Below, piece after piece: positions 1 through 10,919 of a stretch of 64,000 nucleotides of DNA; within the stretch, counting starts at the first letter, position 1; each line of letters opens with the position of its first letter. Both the position numbers and the translations under genes were made by a program. This stretch comes from Caulobacter radicis (GTDB taxonomy: Bacteria > Pseudomonadota > Alphaproteobacteria > Caulobacterales > Caulobacteraceae), in contig NZ_QDKO01000024.1 of the NCBI RefSeq assembly GCF_003094615.1, positions 88,472 to 152,471 of the forward strand, written 5' to 3'. Below the pieces are notes generated by a model that worked only from the letters and a program-made list of their open reading frames with translations, was not told the origin of the DNA and did not search any database.

Positions 1-1122
1 GAGGAAGGCGCCGACGGCGATCAGCAGGATCGAGCCGAGGAACTGCGGGGCCAGGGTCTTCTGGTTGAGGGTCGTGGCGCTGACCACGACGCCGGCTATG
101 GTGGCCAGCAGGACCACGCCGTAGAGCAGCCGCTGCTGTTCGGCGGCCAGGCCCAGGGCGTTCATCAGGCCAGCGGCGCCGACGCTCTGTTCGGACAGGA
201 TCAGGCGCACCAGGGCGATGTTCAGGCAGAAGCGCAGGAAGGCGCCGGTGGCCACCCAGCGGGTGTCGATCAGCGGGTGGACGCGGCCGTGCTCGACCAG
301 CGAGGCGACGGCGATCATCACCACGGCGGCGGCAAGGCACCAGCCGAGCCACGGCGCCTCGAACCACCAGACGATGCGGCCAAGGCCCAGGACGGCGACG
401 ACCAGGCCAAGGCCGCCGCCCAGCAGGGCGAAGGTCAGGACGTCGGTCTTCTCGAAGACGTGGATGCGCACCCCGTGCGGCAGGCGAAACAGCAGCACGG
501 CGGCCAGGCAGGCGGCGGCCAGGCACGCTTCCAGGGCGTAGAGGCCGTGCCAGTAGGCGGCGTCGAGCAGGCCGGTGGAGATCACCCGGGCCAGCGGCGC
601 GCCCAGTTGCGAGACGCCGACCCCCAGCACCAGCGCGCCCATGCGGAACGAGGCGGGGAAGGCCTGCAGCATGTAGAACATGGCCAGGGCGCTGAGCGCG
701 GCGGCGCCGACGCCGCTGATCGCCCGCAGGGCCAGGGCCATCGGATAGTTGTCGAGGAACAGGTGGGCGAAGGCGGCCACCGTGTAGAGGCTGAGGAACA
801 CCAGGGTGAACCGCCGGATGCCGAACTGCTGGCGGTACTTCACCAGCAGCAGGTTCATCGAGATGTTGGTCATGATGTAGATCGTGGTCAGCCAGGCCCC
901 TTGGGTGGGGGTCAGGCCCAGCGAGCCCTGGATGGCCGGCAGGTTGACCGAGATCAGCGCCGTGCCCAGCGAGCCGGTGACCCCGATCAGCAGGCTGATC
1001 AGGCCATGGACGATGCGGAAGGGCAGGGGGAAGTCCGGCGTCGAGGGCGAGCCGGGCATCATCGGCCGCTCGTGCGGCAGCCAATCCGGGGTCTGGCCGA
1101 TCGTCTCGCCGTGCCGGGGCAT
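1..1122 (-). CDS. MFS transporter (DHA2-like), C-terminus outside window
   Basis: The reverse strand reads from an ATG at 1122 out of the left edge without a stop, so about 374 residues are visible and the C-terminus is missing. After a hydrophilic N-terminus of roughly 30 residues come repeated hydrophobic segments typical of the major facilitator superfamily. The first is followed by a stretch containing TPTQGAW and a KYRQQFGIRR loop, which resembles 14-TM DHA2 drug exporters of the EmrB type. It is divergently transcribed from the TetR regulator at 1315, the usual layout of a regulated efflux pump. The family call is good; the substrate is unknown. No membrane-fusion partner is visible because the window ends here. 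Confidence 0.75.
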   Translation of the reverse strand, partial: MPRHGETIGQTPDWLPHERPMMPGSPSTPDFPLPFRIVHGLISLLIGVTGSLGTALISVNLPAIQGSLGLTPTQGAWLTTIYIMTNISMNLLLVKYRQQFGIRRFTLVFLSLYTVAAFAHLFLDNYPMALALRAISGVGAAALSALAMFYMLQAFPASFRMGALVLGVGVSQLGAPLARVISTGLLDAAYWHGLYALEACLAAACLAAVLLFRLPHGVRIHVFEKTDVLTFALLGGGLGLVVAVLGLGRIVWWFEAPWLGWCLAAAVVMIAVASLVEHGRVHPLIDTRWVATGAFLRFCLNIALVRLILSEQSVGAAGLMNALGLAAEQQRLLYGVVLLATIAGVVVSATTLNQKTLAPQFLGSILLIAVGAFL

Positions 1123-1314
1123 CGCGCCTCTTGGTGCTGACGGCGTCACTGTGGGATGCGCCGCGTCGTCGGTCAAATGTCGTCGATGACGCAGGCTTGG
1201 GAGCGTGGCCGGGCTGCGTCTTGAACGAAATTCCTCAGACCTCGGCGCATCTTGACGCTTGCGCCAAATTCGAACGCTTGTAAGGGTTCCCTAGGGGTAA
1301 AGGGGATTGAAGTC

Positions 1315-1983
1315 TTGAGTTCGACCACCGAGATCGCCGCCGGCCAGGACGCCGAAGCGCAGGAAACCGAAGCTGTCACCAAGAACCTGGTGTTCACGGC
1401 GGCCGAGCGGCTGTTCGCCCTGCACGGCTTCCAGAACGTGTCGGTGCGCGACATCACCGCCGCGGCGGGCGTGAACCTAGCGTCGGTGAACTATCACTTC
1501 GGCTCCAAGGACGCCCTGCTGTTCGAGATCTTCAAGCGCCGCACGGCCGAGCTCAACCGCGAGCGGGCCCGGATGCTGCACGAGGCCAACGACAGGAACG
1601 AGGGCGCCCCGCCGGTGCGCGAGATCCTGGCCGCGCTGCTGACCCCGCCGCTGCGCTGGCTGGCCCCCGACCACGAGCGCCGCATCTCGCTGCAGTTCCT
1701 GATCCGCGCCCGCAGCGAGGGCACCGACGAGATCCGCAGTGTGCTCAAGACCGACGTCTCGCACCTGCGCCGCTTCTCCGACGCCCTCCTGAAGGCCCGC
1801 CCGGACCTGTCACCGGAAGACGTCTACTGGCGGCTGCACTTCACCCTGGGCATGCTGCACAACAACCGCTTCGCCGAGTTCGACCGCCTGAACGTGCTGT
1901 CGGAAGGCCAGACCAGCGAGGCCGATGTGGTCTCGCTGCTTGAGCGGATGCTGGCCTTCGCCGAGGCCGGCTTCGCGGCTTAA
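1315..1983 (+). CDS. TetR/AcrR family transcriptional regulator
   Basis: This is a 222-residue regulator with the N-terminal TetR helix-turn-helix at about residues 28-68 (AERLFALHGF, then VSVRDITAAAGV and NYHFGSKDALL). The C-terminal ligand domain is helical and resembles the TetR_C domain of AefR/YcdC-like regulators. I chose the TTG at 1315 because AAGGGG lies about 8 bases upstream; an in-frame TTG at 1252 has no such site and would add 21 residues. It is divergent from the MFS exporter at 1122, so it probably represses that exporter and itself. The inducer is unknown. Confidence 0.82.
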   Translation: MSSTTEIAAGQDAEAQETEAVTKNLVFTAAERLFALHGFQNVSVRDITAAAGVNLASVNYHFGSKDALLFEIFKRRTAELNRERARMLHEANDRNEGAPPVREILAALLTPPLRWLAPDHERRISLQFLIRARSEGTDEIRSVLKTDVSHLRRFSDALLKARPDLSPEDVYWRLHFTLGMLHNNRFAEFDRLNVLSEGQTSEADVVSLLERMLAFAEAGFAA

Positions 1984-1991
1984 GGTAGAAG

Positions 1992-2316
1992 CCCTCTCTC
2001 ATGGAGAGAGGGAGGGGCCCGCGCCGCAGGCGTGGGAGGGTGAGAGGGTACGCTCTCGCCGATGAAGCGCCCCCACTTCGTCATCCCGGAAAGCCCAAAG
2101 GGCTTATCCGGGACCCAGGGGACTGGGCTCGGCAGCCAGTTTGGGCGCCCCGGCGGATATCGACGCAGTGCGGCGGCCCCTGGGTCCCGGCTCTCCGCTT
2201 CGCTGCGGCCGGGATGACGGCTTAAGGCGAGAATTGGGATCCACGGCCAGGGGTGAAACCTCTCACCCTCCCACCGCTTCGCGGCGGGCCCCTCCCTCTC
2301 TCAAAGAGAGAGGGGC
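1992..2316. repeat. Nested pair of palindromic repeats (families R1 and R2)
   Basis: No gene is visible between 1984 and 2410. The outer arms (1992-2048 and 2259-2315) are inverted copies of a 57-base element with runs such as CCCTCCCTCTCTC (family R1, also at 46186-46382). Between them lie inverted arms of a second element that begins GTCATCCCGG and contains GGGACCCAGG (2080-2124 and 2177-2218; family R2, also at 3518-3666). Both pairs could fold into long hairpins in RNA. The nesting suggests that the R2 pair arrived inside an existing R1 pair, or that the two were assembled in steps. Confidence 0.85.
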
Positions 2317-2410
2317 TATAATCAGCGCGCACCAACTCAGCTTCCGATCACCTGCACGAATCACCGGCATGTGAGGAACGATCGCCCGGCCTGAGGGTTA
2401 AGGTGGCCCC

Positions 2411-3289
2411 ATGGCCCGGCTCGGCATCACTCACGAGACCCGTTACGCTTACGAGCGCCCGGTGGCGTTCGGGCCGCACCGGCTGCTGATCCGGCCGCGC
2501 GACAGCCACGCCATCCGCATCGTCGAGGCCAGGCTGGCCACCTCGCTGCCCGGCCAGACGCGCTGGAGCTACGACGCCAGCGGCAACTGCGTCTGCACCT
2601 TCCAGCCGGAGGGGCAGGCCGAGTTCCTGACCATCACCAGCAGCCTGGTGATCGACCGCTTTCCAGCGCCGCTGAGCGACCAGGCGATCGACGACCCGCA
2701 CACGGTCTCGCCGATCGTCTACGGTCGCGAGGACCGGGCGGTGCTCGATCCGTTCATCCGCCCGGCCACGGAGGACGCCGACCGGGTGCTGCTGCGCTGG
2801 CTGCGCGAGCAGATGGAGCGGCCCGACGAGCCGGCGCTCGATTTCCTGCTGCGCCTGAACGCCACGATCCACGACCAGTTCGAATACCAGGCCCGCGCCG
2901 CCGAAGGCACCCAGAGCCCGGCCCTGACCGTGGCGCGCGGGGCGGGCACCTGCCGCGACTTCGCCTGGCTGATGGTCGAGGCGCTGCGGCGGCTGGGCTA
3001 CGCGGCGATGTTCGCCACGGGCTACATCTATAGCTCCGCGCATGGGGGCGTTCGAGGCGCGGGCGCGACCCATGCCTGGTGCGAGGTTTTCCTGCCCGAC
3101 CTGGGCTGGACCGAGTTCGACCCGACCAACGGCCTGGCCGAGTCCGAGGACCTGATCCGGGTGGCCGCCACCCGCACCCCCGCCGAGGCCCTGCCGGTCT
3201 CGGGCACGGTGATCGGCGATCCGGGCCTGTCGGAGCTCAGCGTGGCCGTCGACGTGCAGCAGCTCGATGCGCTGTGCGAGGCGGCTTGA
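2411..3289 (+). CDS. Transglutaminase-like cysteine peptidase family protein
   Basis: This 292-residue protein has the bacterial transglutaminase-like N-terminal beta domain (about residues 1-85) followed by the papain-like transglutaminase core. The catalytic triad is visible: Cys181 in GTCRDFA, His221 in THAWCEV and Asp237 in EFDPTNG. No signal peptide is evident, so it is probably cytoplasmic. Relatives are often found beside circularly permuted ATP-grasp and alpha-E proteins in a peptide-modifying cluster, but those partners are not present here. The gene stands alone between repeat blocks. Whether it acts as a protease or an amide-forming enzyme cannot be read from sequence. Confidence 0.85.
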   Translation: MARLGITHETRYAYERPVAFGPHRLLIRPRDSHAIRIVEARLATSLPGQTRWSYDASGNCVCTFQPEGQAEFLTITSSLVIDRFPAPLSDQAIDDPHTVSPIVYGREDRAVLDPFIRPATEDADRVLLRWLREQMERPDEPALDFLLRLNATIHDQFEYQARAAEGTQSPALTVARGAGTCRDFAWLMVEALRRLGYAAMFATGYIYSSAHGGVRGAGATHAWCEVFLPDLGWTEFDPTNGLAESEDLIRVAATRTPAEALPVSGTVIGDPGLSELSVAVDVQQLDALCEAA

Positions 3290-3351
3290 GGCCGATCAAT
3301 GAAAAACGCCGCCAGAGGGCGTAGAGTGATGTTCAGACGGGAGGCGCCGCC

Positions 3352-3504
3352 ATGATGACCAAGCCGTTCCAACACCAGAACCCGATGACCAACTACGCGG
3401 TCCCGAAATCGGAGCCCAAGGCCCAGCACGGCCAGAAGCCCGACAAGGACTGCGTCGAGCTGAAGGACGAGAAGCGCTCGTTCGAGCCGCGTCCGGGGCA
3501 TTGA
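3352..3504 (+). CDS. Small hypothetical protein, 50 residues
   Basis: A short frame starts at ATG 3352 with GGGAGG about 7 bases upstream and ends at TGA 3504. The 50-residue product is hydrophilic and Lys/Pro/Glu-rich, with one Cys (KDCVELKDEK) and no membrane segment. Base use follows the GC-rich third-position pattern of its neighbours. I do not recognise a family. It lies 62 bases after the transglutaminase-like gene and just before an R2 repeat, so it could be cotranscribed with that gene. Confidence 0.5.
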   Translation: MMTKPFQHQNPMTNYAVPKSEPKAQHGQKPDKDCVELKDEKRSFEPRPGH

Positions 3505-3517
3505 GGCCTTCAATATC

Positions 3518-3666
3518 GTCATCCCGGGCGGAGGCGCGCTTGCGCGCCGTAGACCCGGGACCCAGGGGGCGATGCACGGCAGCGGCTCCCGCCGACCGCG
3601 CCTGATCCACCCACCGCGCCCCGTCTCCTGGGTCCCGGCTCTCCGCTGCGCTGCGGCCGGGATGAC
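3518..3666. repeat. Inverted pair of R2 palindromic repeats
   Basis: Arm 3518-3570 (GTCATCCCGG ... GGGACCCAGG) faces arm 3627-3666 (CCTGGGTCCCGG ... GGGATGAC). The same sequences occur at 2080-2218. The pair fills the gap between two convergent genes, the small ORF ending at 3504 and the GNAT gene ending at 3691, and may end both transcripts by forming a long hairpin. Confidence 0.85.
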
Positions 3667-3690
3667 GAGGGTAAGGAGAGTGGGCGAGGC

Positions 3691-4203
3691 TCACCCCCGC
3701 CGCAGGATGAACTCCAGGTCCTGGATCTCGCCCACCGGGAAGAAATACTCGCCGGCTTTTTCGAACCCCATGCGGCCGTAGAGGCGCTGGGCGCCGAAGT
3801 TCTCGGACCAGACGCCGATCCACAGCGGGCGCGGACCATCCTGTTCCAGCCATTCCAGCGCGGTGTTCAGCAGCAGCGAGCCGCGGCCGCCGCCCTGGTG
3901 ATCCTTCAGCACGTAGATTCGCTTCAGCTCGCCGTGACCCGGCTCGACGTCCGGGTGGGGCAGGTCGCAGGGACCGGCCAGGGCGTAGCCGATCGCCTGG
4001 CCGTCGTGCTCGAGGATCCAGCTGGCCTTTTCGGGATCGGCAAGGTCGCGGCAGGTGCGCTCCAGGCCGTAGGCATAGGCCAGGAAGGTCGCCAGGTCCT
4101 TGGGCGGATAGAGGTGCGCGAAGGTCTCGGTGAAGGTGCGCGCCCCCAGGGCGGACAAGGTCTCGGCGTCGCCTGGGGCGGCGCGGCGCAGGGTCGTGCT
4201 CAT
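3691..4203 (-). CDS. GNAT family N-acetyltransferase
   Basis: This is a 170-residue single-domain GNAT protein. The acetyl-CoA pyrophosphate loop is visible as HQGGGRGS at residues 102-109, preceded by the beta strand GELKRIYVL. A C-terminal strand GFEKAGEYFF with the upstream LYGRMGF is the usual motif-B region. It transfers an acetyl group from acetyl-CoA to an amine; the substrate is unknown. It is divergent from zwf, and about 200 bases separate the two starts. No link to sugar metabolism is implied by the family. Confidence 0.82.
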   Translation of the reverse strand: MSTTLRRAAPGDAETLSALGARTFTETFAHLYPPKDLATFLAYAYGLERTCRDLADPEKASWILEHDGQAIGYALAGPCDLPHPDVEPGHGELKRIYVLKDHQGGGRGSLLLNTALEWLEQDGPRPLWIGVWSENFGAQRLYGRMGFEKAGEYFFPVGEIQDLEFILRRG

Positions 4204-4384
4204 GGGCAGTTGATGCCTGAAAAAGGGCGGCGCGGACAGGCCATGTGACGCGTTCTTGAAATGCGATTGGTCTTATGGCGACCGGCCGACAAAGGGCCTA
4301 GGTAGGGGCCGCCACAGCGCGGTTTTTGGGGTCGGCCTCGGGCCGGACCGACCCCCATGCTTGCCAAGCGCGCACGGGCATGTC

Positions 4385-4398
4385 ATGACAACGTTGTC
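4385..4398. promoter_or_regulatory. LacI-type operator before zwf
   Basis: ATGACAACGTTGTCAT (4384-4399) is a perfect 16-base palindrome of the LacI/GalR type with the central CG step. It ends 15 bases before the chosen TTG start of zwf, so a bound repressor would cover the start of transcription or the ribosome site. A near-identical site (TGACAAGGTTGTCA) lies before the LacI-family gene that follows glk. The gene order points to that protein as the binding partner, but this is inferred. Confidence 0.75.
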
Positions 4399-4413
4399 AT
4401 AGGGTGGACGAAA

Positions 4414-5880
4414 TTGACCAAGAAAAAAGCCGAGAACGGTGAGACGGGCCGCGACGTCCTGGTGCTCCTCGGAGGCGCCGGCGACCTGGCCCTGCGGATG
4501 CTTCTGCCGTCGCTGTATTTCCTGGAAGTCGATCGGCTGCTGCCGCGCGACCTGCGCATCTTCGGCGTCGCGCGCGGCGAGCTGGACGGCGCGGGCTACC
4601 GCAAGCTGGTGCGCGAGCACCTGGGCAAGCGCGCCAATGTCGAAGAAGCCGCCTGGGAGCGCCTGGCCGCCCGCCTCGACTACCTCTCGGTCGACATCAC
4701 CAAGGAAGAGGGCGCCAAGGCCCTGGCCGGCAAGATCGGCGGCCACGACTCGCTGACGGTGTTCTTCGCGGTTTCGCCCAGCCTCTATCCGTCCGCCTGC
4801 CAGGCCCTGCAGGCCGCCGGCCTGACCGGCCCGTCGACGCGCCTGGTGCTGGAAAAGCCGATCGGCCGCGACCTCGAAAGCTCCAAGGCCACCAACGCCG
4901 CCGTCGGCGCCGTGGTCGACGAGAGCCAGATCTTCCGCATCGACCACTATCTGGGCAAGGAGACGGTCCAGAACCTCACCGCCCTGCGGTTCGCCAACGT
5001 GCTGTTCGAGCCGCTGTGGGACAACAAGTCGATCGACCACGTCCAGATCACCATCGCCGAGACCGAGAAGGTCGGCGACCGCTGGCCCTATTACGACGAG
5101 TACGGCGCCCTGCGCGACATGTTGCAGAACCACCTGCTGCAACTGCTCTGCCTGGTGGCCATGGAGGCCCCGTCGGGTTTCGACCCCGACGCCGTGCGCG
5201 ACGAGAAGGTCAAGGTGCTGCGCAGCTTGCGCCCCTTCACCAAGGACAACGTGGCGCACGACACCGTCCGCGGCCAGTACGTGGCGGGCGTGGTCGAGGG
5301 CACGGCCCGCGCCGGCTATGCCGAGGAAGTCGGCCAGCCGTCCAGGACCGAGACCTTCGTGGCCATGAAGGTGGCCATCGACAACTGGCGCTGGGCCGGC
5401 GTTCCGTTCTTCCTGCGCACCGGCAAGAACCTGCCCGACCGCCGCACCCAGATCGTCGTGCAGTTCAAGCCCGTGCCGCACAACATCTTCGGCCAGGTGA
5501 CGCAAGGCGAGATGCAGGCCAACCGCCTGGTCATCGACCTGCAGCCGGAAGAAGACATCTCGCTGTCGGTGATGACCAAGCGTCCGGGCCTGTCGGAAGA
5601 GGGCATGCGCCTGCAGTCGCTGCCGCTGTCGCTGAACATGGCCGCGCCGGGCGCGCGCCGCCGGATCGCCTACGAGAAGCTGCTGCTGGACGCGTTCCGC
5701 GGCGACCGCACCCTGTTCGTCCGTCGCGACGAGGTCGAGGCCGCGTGGCGGTTCGTCGACGGCGTGGCCAAGGCCTGGGCCGATGCGGGCATCGAACCGG
5801 CGACCTACGCCGCCGGCACCTGGGGGCCGCCCAGCGCCGCCTCGCTGATCGCGCCGCAAGGCCGCGGCTGGAAGTCGTAA
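4414..5880 (+). CDS. zwf: Glucose-6-phosphate 1-dehydrogenase
   Basis: It oxidises glucose-6-phosphate to 6-phosphogluconolactone and is the entry step of the Entner-Doudoroff pathway. The N-terminal dinucleotide-binding loop is GGAGDLA, and the substrate-binding signature RIDHYLGKE starts at residue 175. With the TTG start at 4414 (GGGTGG about 8 bases upstream) the protein has 488 residues, close to the usual length for the family. The earlier in-frame start at 4357 would place the palindromic operator inside the gene and is unlikely. It heads an operon with pgl 15 bases downstream, then edd and glk. Confidence 0.95.
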   Translation: MTKKKAENGETGRDVLVLLGGAGDLALRMLLPSLYFLEVDRLLPRDLRIFGVARGELDGAGYRKLVREHLGKRANVEEAAWERLAARLDYLSVDITKEEGAKALAGKIGGHDSLTVFFAVSPSLYPSACQALQAAGLTGPSTRLVLEKPIGRDLESSKATNAAVGAVVDESQIFRIDHYLGKETVQNLTALRFANVLFEPLWDNKSIDHVQITIAETEKVGDRWPYYDEYGALRDMLQNHLLQLLCLVAMEAPSGFDPDAVRDEKVKVLRSLRPFTKDNVAHDTVRGQYVAGVVEGTARAGYAEEVGQPSRTETFVAMKVAIDNWRWAGVPFFLRTGKNLPDRRTQIVVQFKPVPHNIFGQVTQGEMQANRLVIDLQPEEDISLSVMTKRPGLSEEGMRLQSLPLSLNMAAPGARRRIAYEKLLLDAFRGDRTLFVRRDEVEAAWRFVDGVAKAWADAGIEPATYAAGTWGPPSAASLIAPQGRGWKS

Positions 5881-5895
5881 GAGGGTATCCGCAAC

Positions 5896-6582
5896 ATGCC
5901 CAAGATCGAAGTCTTCCCGACGCGCGAAGCCCTGTACGACGCGGCCGCCTCGACCATCGCTGGCGCCCTGACCACGGCCGTGGCCACCCACGGCAAGGCC
6001 GGGTTCGCCGCCACCGGCGGCACGACGCCCGCGCCGGTCTACGACCGCCTGGCGACCCTGACCGTTCCCTGGGACAAGGTCACCGTCACCCTCAGCGACG
6101 ACCGCTTCGTGCCGCTCGACCATCCGGGCAGCAACGAGGCCCTGGTGCGCCGTCACATGCTGACCGGCGACGCGGCCAAGGCCGCCTTCGCGCCGCTCTA
6201 TTTCGACGGCGTCGACCACGAAGCCTCGGCCGCGAAGGCCGAAGAAGGCGTCGCCCAGGCCCTGCCGTTCGGCGTGGTGCTGCTGGGCGTCGGCGCCGAC
6301 GGCCATTTCGCCTCGCTGTTCCCGGGCAACCCGGCCCTGGCCGCGGGCCTGGATCCCGACACCGACCGCCTGGTCGTGGCCGTGCCGAAAGGCGAGCCGG
6401 CCCCCGACCTGCCCCGGATCAGCCTGACCTTCCAGGCGTTGATTCAGGCGTCGCTGATCGTGTTGCTGGTCACGGGCGAGGCCAAGCGTGAGCTCCTGGC
6501 CGGCGAGGTCGATCCCGACCTGCCGATCGCCAGGATCCTGAAGCAGGACCGCGCCCCGGTCCGCATCCTCTGGGCGGAGTAA
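5896..6582 (+). CDS. pgl: 6-phosphogluconolactonase
   Basis: This is a 228-residue DevB/Pgl-type protein that hydrolyses 6-phosphogluconolactone to 6-phosphogluconate. The characteristic motifs are present in order: ATGGTTPAPVY near the N-terminus, SDDRFVPLDHPGSNE in the middle and GVGADGHFASLFPG at about residues 130-143. It follows zwf by 15 bases and precedes edd by 6, so it is cotranscribed and acts between the products of its two neighbours. Confidence 0.95.
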   Translation: MPKIEVFPTREALYDAAASTIAGALTTAVATHGKAGFAATGGTTPAPVYDRLATLTVPWDKVTVTLSDDRFVPLDHPGSNEALVRRHMLTGDAAKAAFAPLYFDGVDHEASAAKAEEGVAQALPFGVVLLGVGADGHFASLFPGNPALAAGLDPDTDRLVVAVPKGEPAPDLPRISLTFQALIQASLIVLLVTGEAKRELLAGEVDPDLPIARILKQDRAPVRILWAE

Positions 6583-6588
6583 GTTCTG

Positions 6589-8400
<1,812 letters not shown>

Positions 8401-8416
8401 AGGGAACGGGAAACCC

Positions 8417-9406
8417 ATGAACGGCGCCACTGCACACGGCCTGGGCCTCGTCGGAGACATCGGCGGCACCAATGCGCGCTTCGCCCTGGTCGACTTCGAC
8501 GGTCCGGATCCCCGGCTGATCGAGCCCACCGCCTACAGGGGCGAGGACTACGACACGGCCGAGGACGCCATCGAGGACTATCTGGCCAAGGTGGGGGTCA
8601 AGCACCCCGACCAGGCCGTGGTCGCGGTGGCGGGCCCGATCGAGCACGGCGCCGTTCACTTCACCAACATCGACTGGCGCCTGTCGGAAGACAGCCTGCG
8701 CCGCGCGGGCGGCTTCCGGAGCGCCCGCCTGATCAACGACTTCACGGCTCAGGCCCTGGCCGCGCCGCGCCTGAGCCCCAAGGACCTGCGCCAGATCGGC
8801 CCGCTGCCGACCTCGGGCGAGGGCGACCTAGCGATCATCGGCCCGGGCACCGGGTTCGGCGCCGCGGGCATGGTGCGCCGCCACGGCTGCGACACCCCGC
8901 TGACCACCGAGGGCGGCCACATCTCGTTCGCCCCGGTCGACGAGTTGGAGATCGAGATCCTGCGCGGCCTGCAGGCCAAGTACGGCCGCGTGTCGGTCGA
9001 GCGCATCCTGGCTGGCCCCGGCATGGAGGACCTGCACGTCCTGCTGGCCAAGATCGAGGGCCGCCCGGTCGAGGAACTGGCCGCCAAGGCCATCACCGAA
9101 GGCGCCGTGGCGGGCCGCGAATGCTGCAAGACCACGGTCGAGCGCTTCTGCGCCATTCTCGGCTCGGTGGCGGGCGACCTGGCCCTGGCGCTCGGCGCGC
9201 GCGGCGGCGTGTTCATCGCTGGCGGCATCGCGCCCCGGATCATCGACCTCCTGGAAGCCAGCGCCTTCCGCGAGCGCTTCGAGGCCAAGGGCCGGCTGAG
9301 CGACTATGTGCGCGACATCCCGACCCACGTGATCCTGCACCCGCATACGGCGCTGATCGGGGCTGCGGTGGCTATGACGCCGGACGGCCAGGCGTCGATT
9401 TCGTAG
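8417..9406 (+). CDS. glk: Glucokinase
   Basis: The protein has 329 residues and phosphorylates glucose with ATP, feeding zwf. It is a proteobacterial Glk-type kinase: the ATP phosphate-binding motif [10 protein letters not shown] lies near residue 14, [11 protein letters not shown] is the second conserved loop, and the C-terminal [11 protein letters not shown] is typical. I chose the ATG at 8417, 16 bases after the edd stop, with GGGAA upstream; an upstream in-frame extension would overlap edd by about 140 bases. It is the last gene of the ED operon and is followed by an R4 repeat. Confidence 0.94.
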   Translation: MNGATAHGLGLVGDIGGTNARFALVDFDGPDPRLIEPTAYRGEDYDTAEDAIEDYLAKVGVKHPDQAVVAVAGPIEHGAVHFTNIDWRLSEDSLRRAGGFRSARLINDFTAQALAAPRLSPKDLRQIGPLPTSGEGDLAIIGPGTGFGAAGMVRRHGCDTPLTTEGGHISFAPVDELEIEILRGLQAKYGRVSVERILAGPGMEDLHVLLAKIEGRPVEELAAKAITEGAVAGRECCKTTVERFCAILGSVAGDLALALGARGGVFIAGGIAPRIIDLLEASAFRERFEAKGRLSDYVRDIPTHVILHPHTALIGAAVAMTPDGQASIS

Positions 9407-9439
9407 GGCTGGTTTTCCCGGCGCCGGTGCGTGGTCCCC

Positions 9440-9526
9440 GTCCTTCGACGAGCTCAGGATGAGGACCATGGCCGGCGTTCCGGACGTATGGAAACCTCAT
9501 CCTGAGCCTGTCGAAGGACGAGGTTT
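9440..9526. repeat. Inverted pair of R4 repeats
   Basis: GTCCTTCGACGAGCTCAGGA (from 9440) and its near inverse CATCCTGAGCCTGTCGAAGG (ending in the 9520s) face each other about 27 bases apart. This type of element (TTCGACnnGCTCAGGATGAG) is common between genes in several alphaproteobacteria. It sits after glk, before the regulator promoter, and could form a hairpin that ends the ED operon transcript. Confidence 0.8.
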
Positions 9527-9589
9527 CCGCCGCGGAAGTCGCCGCTAGGACCTCCGCTTTCAGCCCCTTCGTTCAAAAAGGGGTCGCCT

Positions 9590-9603
9590 TGACAAGGTTG
9601 TCA
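9590..9603. promoter_or_regulatory. Operator candidate before the LacI-family gene
   Basis: TGACAAGGTTGTCA matches the zwf operator TGACAACGTTGTCA at 13 of 14 positions; the one change is in the centre. It overlaps a TTGACA-like -35 hexamer (9589-9594) and lies 51 bases before the TTG start of the regulator, as expected for autorepression. The binding protein is inferred from position. Confidence 0.65.
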
Positions 9604-9654
9604 TGGCTTGTTGTCTCGCTTGAAGGCTGAATCAACGCCGCGCGAGGCCATTTC

Positions 9655-10674
9655 TTGAACGCCAAGGTTACGATCCATGACGTCGCCCGCATGTCGGGCG
9701 TTTCGATCAAGACCGTGTCGCGGGTGCTGAACCGCGAGCCCAACGTCAAGGCCGACACCCGCGACCGGGTGCAGGAGGCCGTGGCGGCGCTGAACTACCG
9801 GCCCAACATCTCCGCCCGCAGCCTGGCGGGCTCCAAGGCTTATCTGATCGGGGTGTTCTTCGACAACCCAAGCCCCGCCTACGTCACCGACGTGCAACTC
9901 GGGGCGATCGGCCGGTGCCGGACCGAGGGCTATCACCTGATCGTCGAGCCGCTCGATTCGGAAGGCGACGTCGAGGAGCAGGTGGCGCCGATGCTGGCCA
10001 CCCTGCGGATGGACGGGGTGATCCTGACCCCGCCGGTCTGCGACGACGTGCGCGTGCTGGACGTGCTGGACGCCGAGGGCGTGCCGTATGTGCGCCTGTC
10101 GCCGGACAGGGACCTGGACCGCTCGGCCTATGTGCGGATGGACGACGTGGCCGCGGCCTATGACATGACCGCCCACCTGATCAAGCTGGGCCACAAGGAC
10201 ATCGCCTTCATCAAGGGACACCCCGATCACGGCGCGGCCCACCTGCGCTACGAAGGCTACGCCAAGGCCATGGCCGAGCACGGCCTGGTTGTGCGCGAGG
10301 ATCGTGTCGCCCAGGGCTGGTTCTCGTTCCGCTCGGGCTTCGAGGCGGCCGAGACCCTGCTGGCGGGCGAAGACCGGCCGACGGCGATCTTCGCCTCCAA
10401 CGACGACATGGCGCTCGGCGTCATGGCCGTGGCCAATCGCCTGCGGCTGAACGTGCCCGACACCCTGTCGGTGGCCGGCTTCGACGACACGCCGGGCGCC
10501 AAGGTCGTCTGGCCGCAACTGACGACCGTACGCCAGCCGATCCAGGCCATGGCCGCCGCCGCCGCCGACCTGCTGCTGAGCGGCGCGCTGAAGGGCGAGG
10601 ACGGGGTCGCCCCCTCGCGCCTGCTGGATTTCGAGCTGGTGGTGCGCGAGAGCACCGGACCGGCGGCGGGGTAG
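9655..10674 (+). CDS. LacI family transcriptional regulator, probable ED/sugar repressor
   Basis: This 339-residue protein has an N-terminal LacI helix-turn-helix (residues 4-23, IHDVARMSGVSIKTVSRVLN), a hinge with YRPNISARSLAG, and a periplasmic-binding-protein-like sensor domain. The TTG at 9655 is the natural start: GCGAGG lies about 8 bases upstream and the HTH begins immediately. It follows the zwf-pgl-edd-glk operon, and matching palindromes lie before zwf and before this gene, so it most likely controls both. The effector could be an ED intermediate or a sugar; sequence does not decide. The sensor domain looks intact. Confidence 0.88.
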   Translation: MNAKVTIHDVARMSGVSIKTVSRVLNREPNVKADTRDRVQEAVAALNYRPNISARSLAGSKAYLIGVFFDNPSPAYVTDVQLGAIGRCRTEGYHLIVEPLDSEGDVEEQVAPMLATLRMDGVILTPPVCDDVRVLDVLDAEGVPYVRLSPDRDLDRSAYVRMDDVAAAYDMTAHLIKLGHKDIAFIKGHPDHGAAHLRYEGYAKAMAEHGLVVREDRVAQGWFSFRSGFEAAETLLAGEDRPTAIFASNDDMALGVMAVANRLRLNVPDTLSVAGFDDTPGAKVVWPQLTTVRQPIQAMAAAAADLLLSGALKGEDGVAPSRLLDFELVVRESTGPAAG

Positions 10675-10919
10675 GGGGAGACTGTCGCTCCCCGTTGCGT
10701 CTTGGTGAAAAAATCTGCTCGCCGCCGTTTGCGGCGGGGTTGAACATTGCGATCGGCTCACCATATGAGCGTCAGAGTTGATCGCCCGCTGCCTGTCAGG
10801 CAAGTTGCGCGATGTGCTCCATCGCCCATTTCGCGCGGCGTTTCGAACGCCGCCCTTCGGGCTTCCACCCTCTGTTGAACTTTTGGTTCGGCGACACGCC
10901 GAGCCCTGTCTGGAATTAT

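Noticed and set aside
4328..4355. Hairpin GGGGTCGG/CCGACCCC before zwf as a terminator
   Set aside because: It has no T-run in either direction that fits an upstream gene; it lies between divergent starts.
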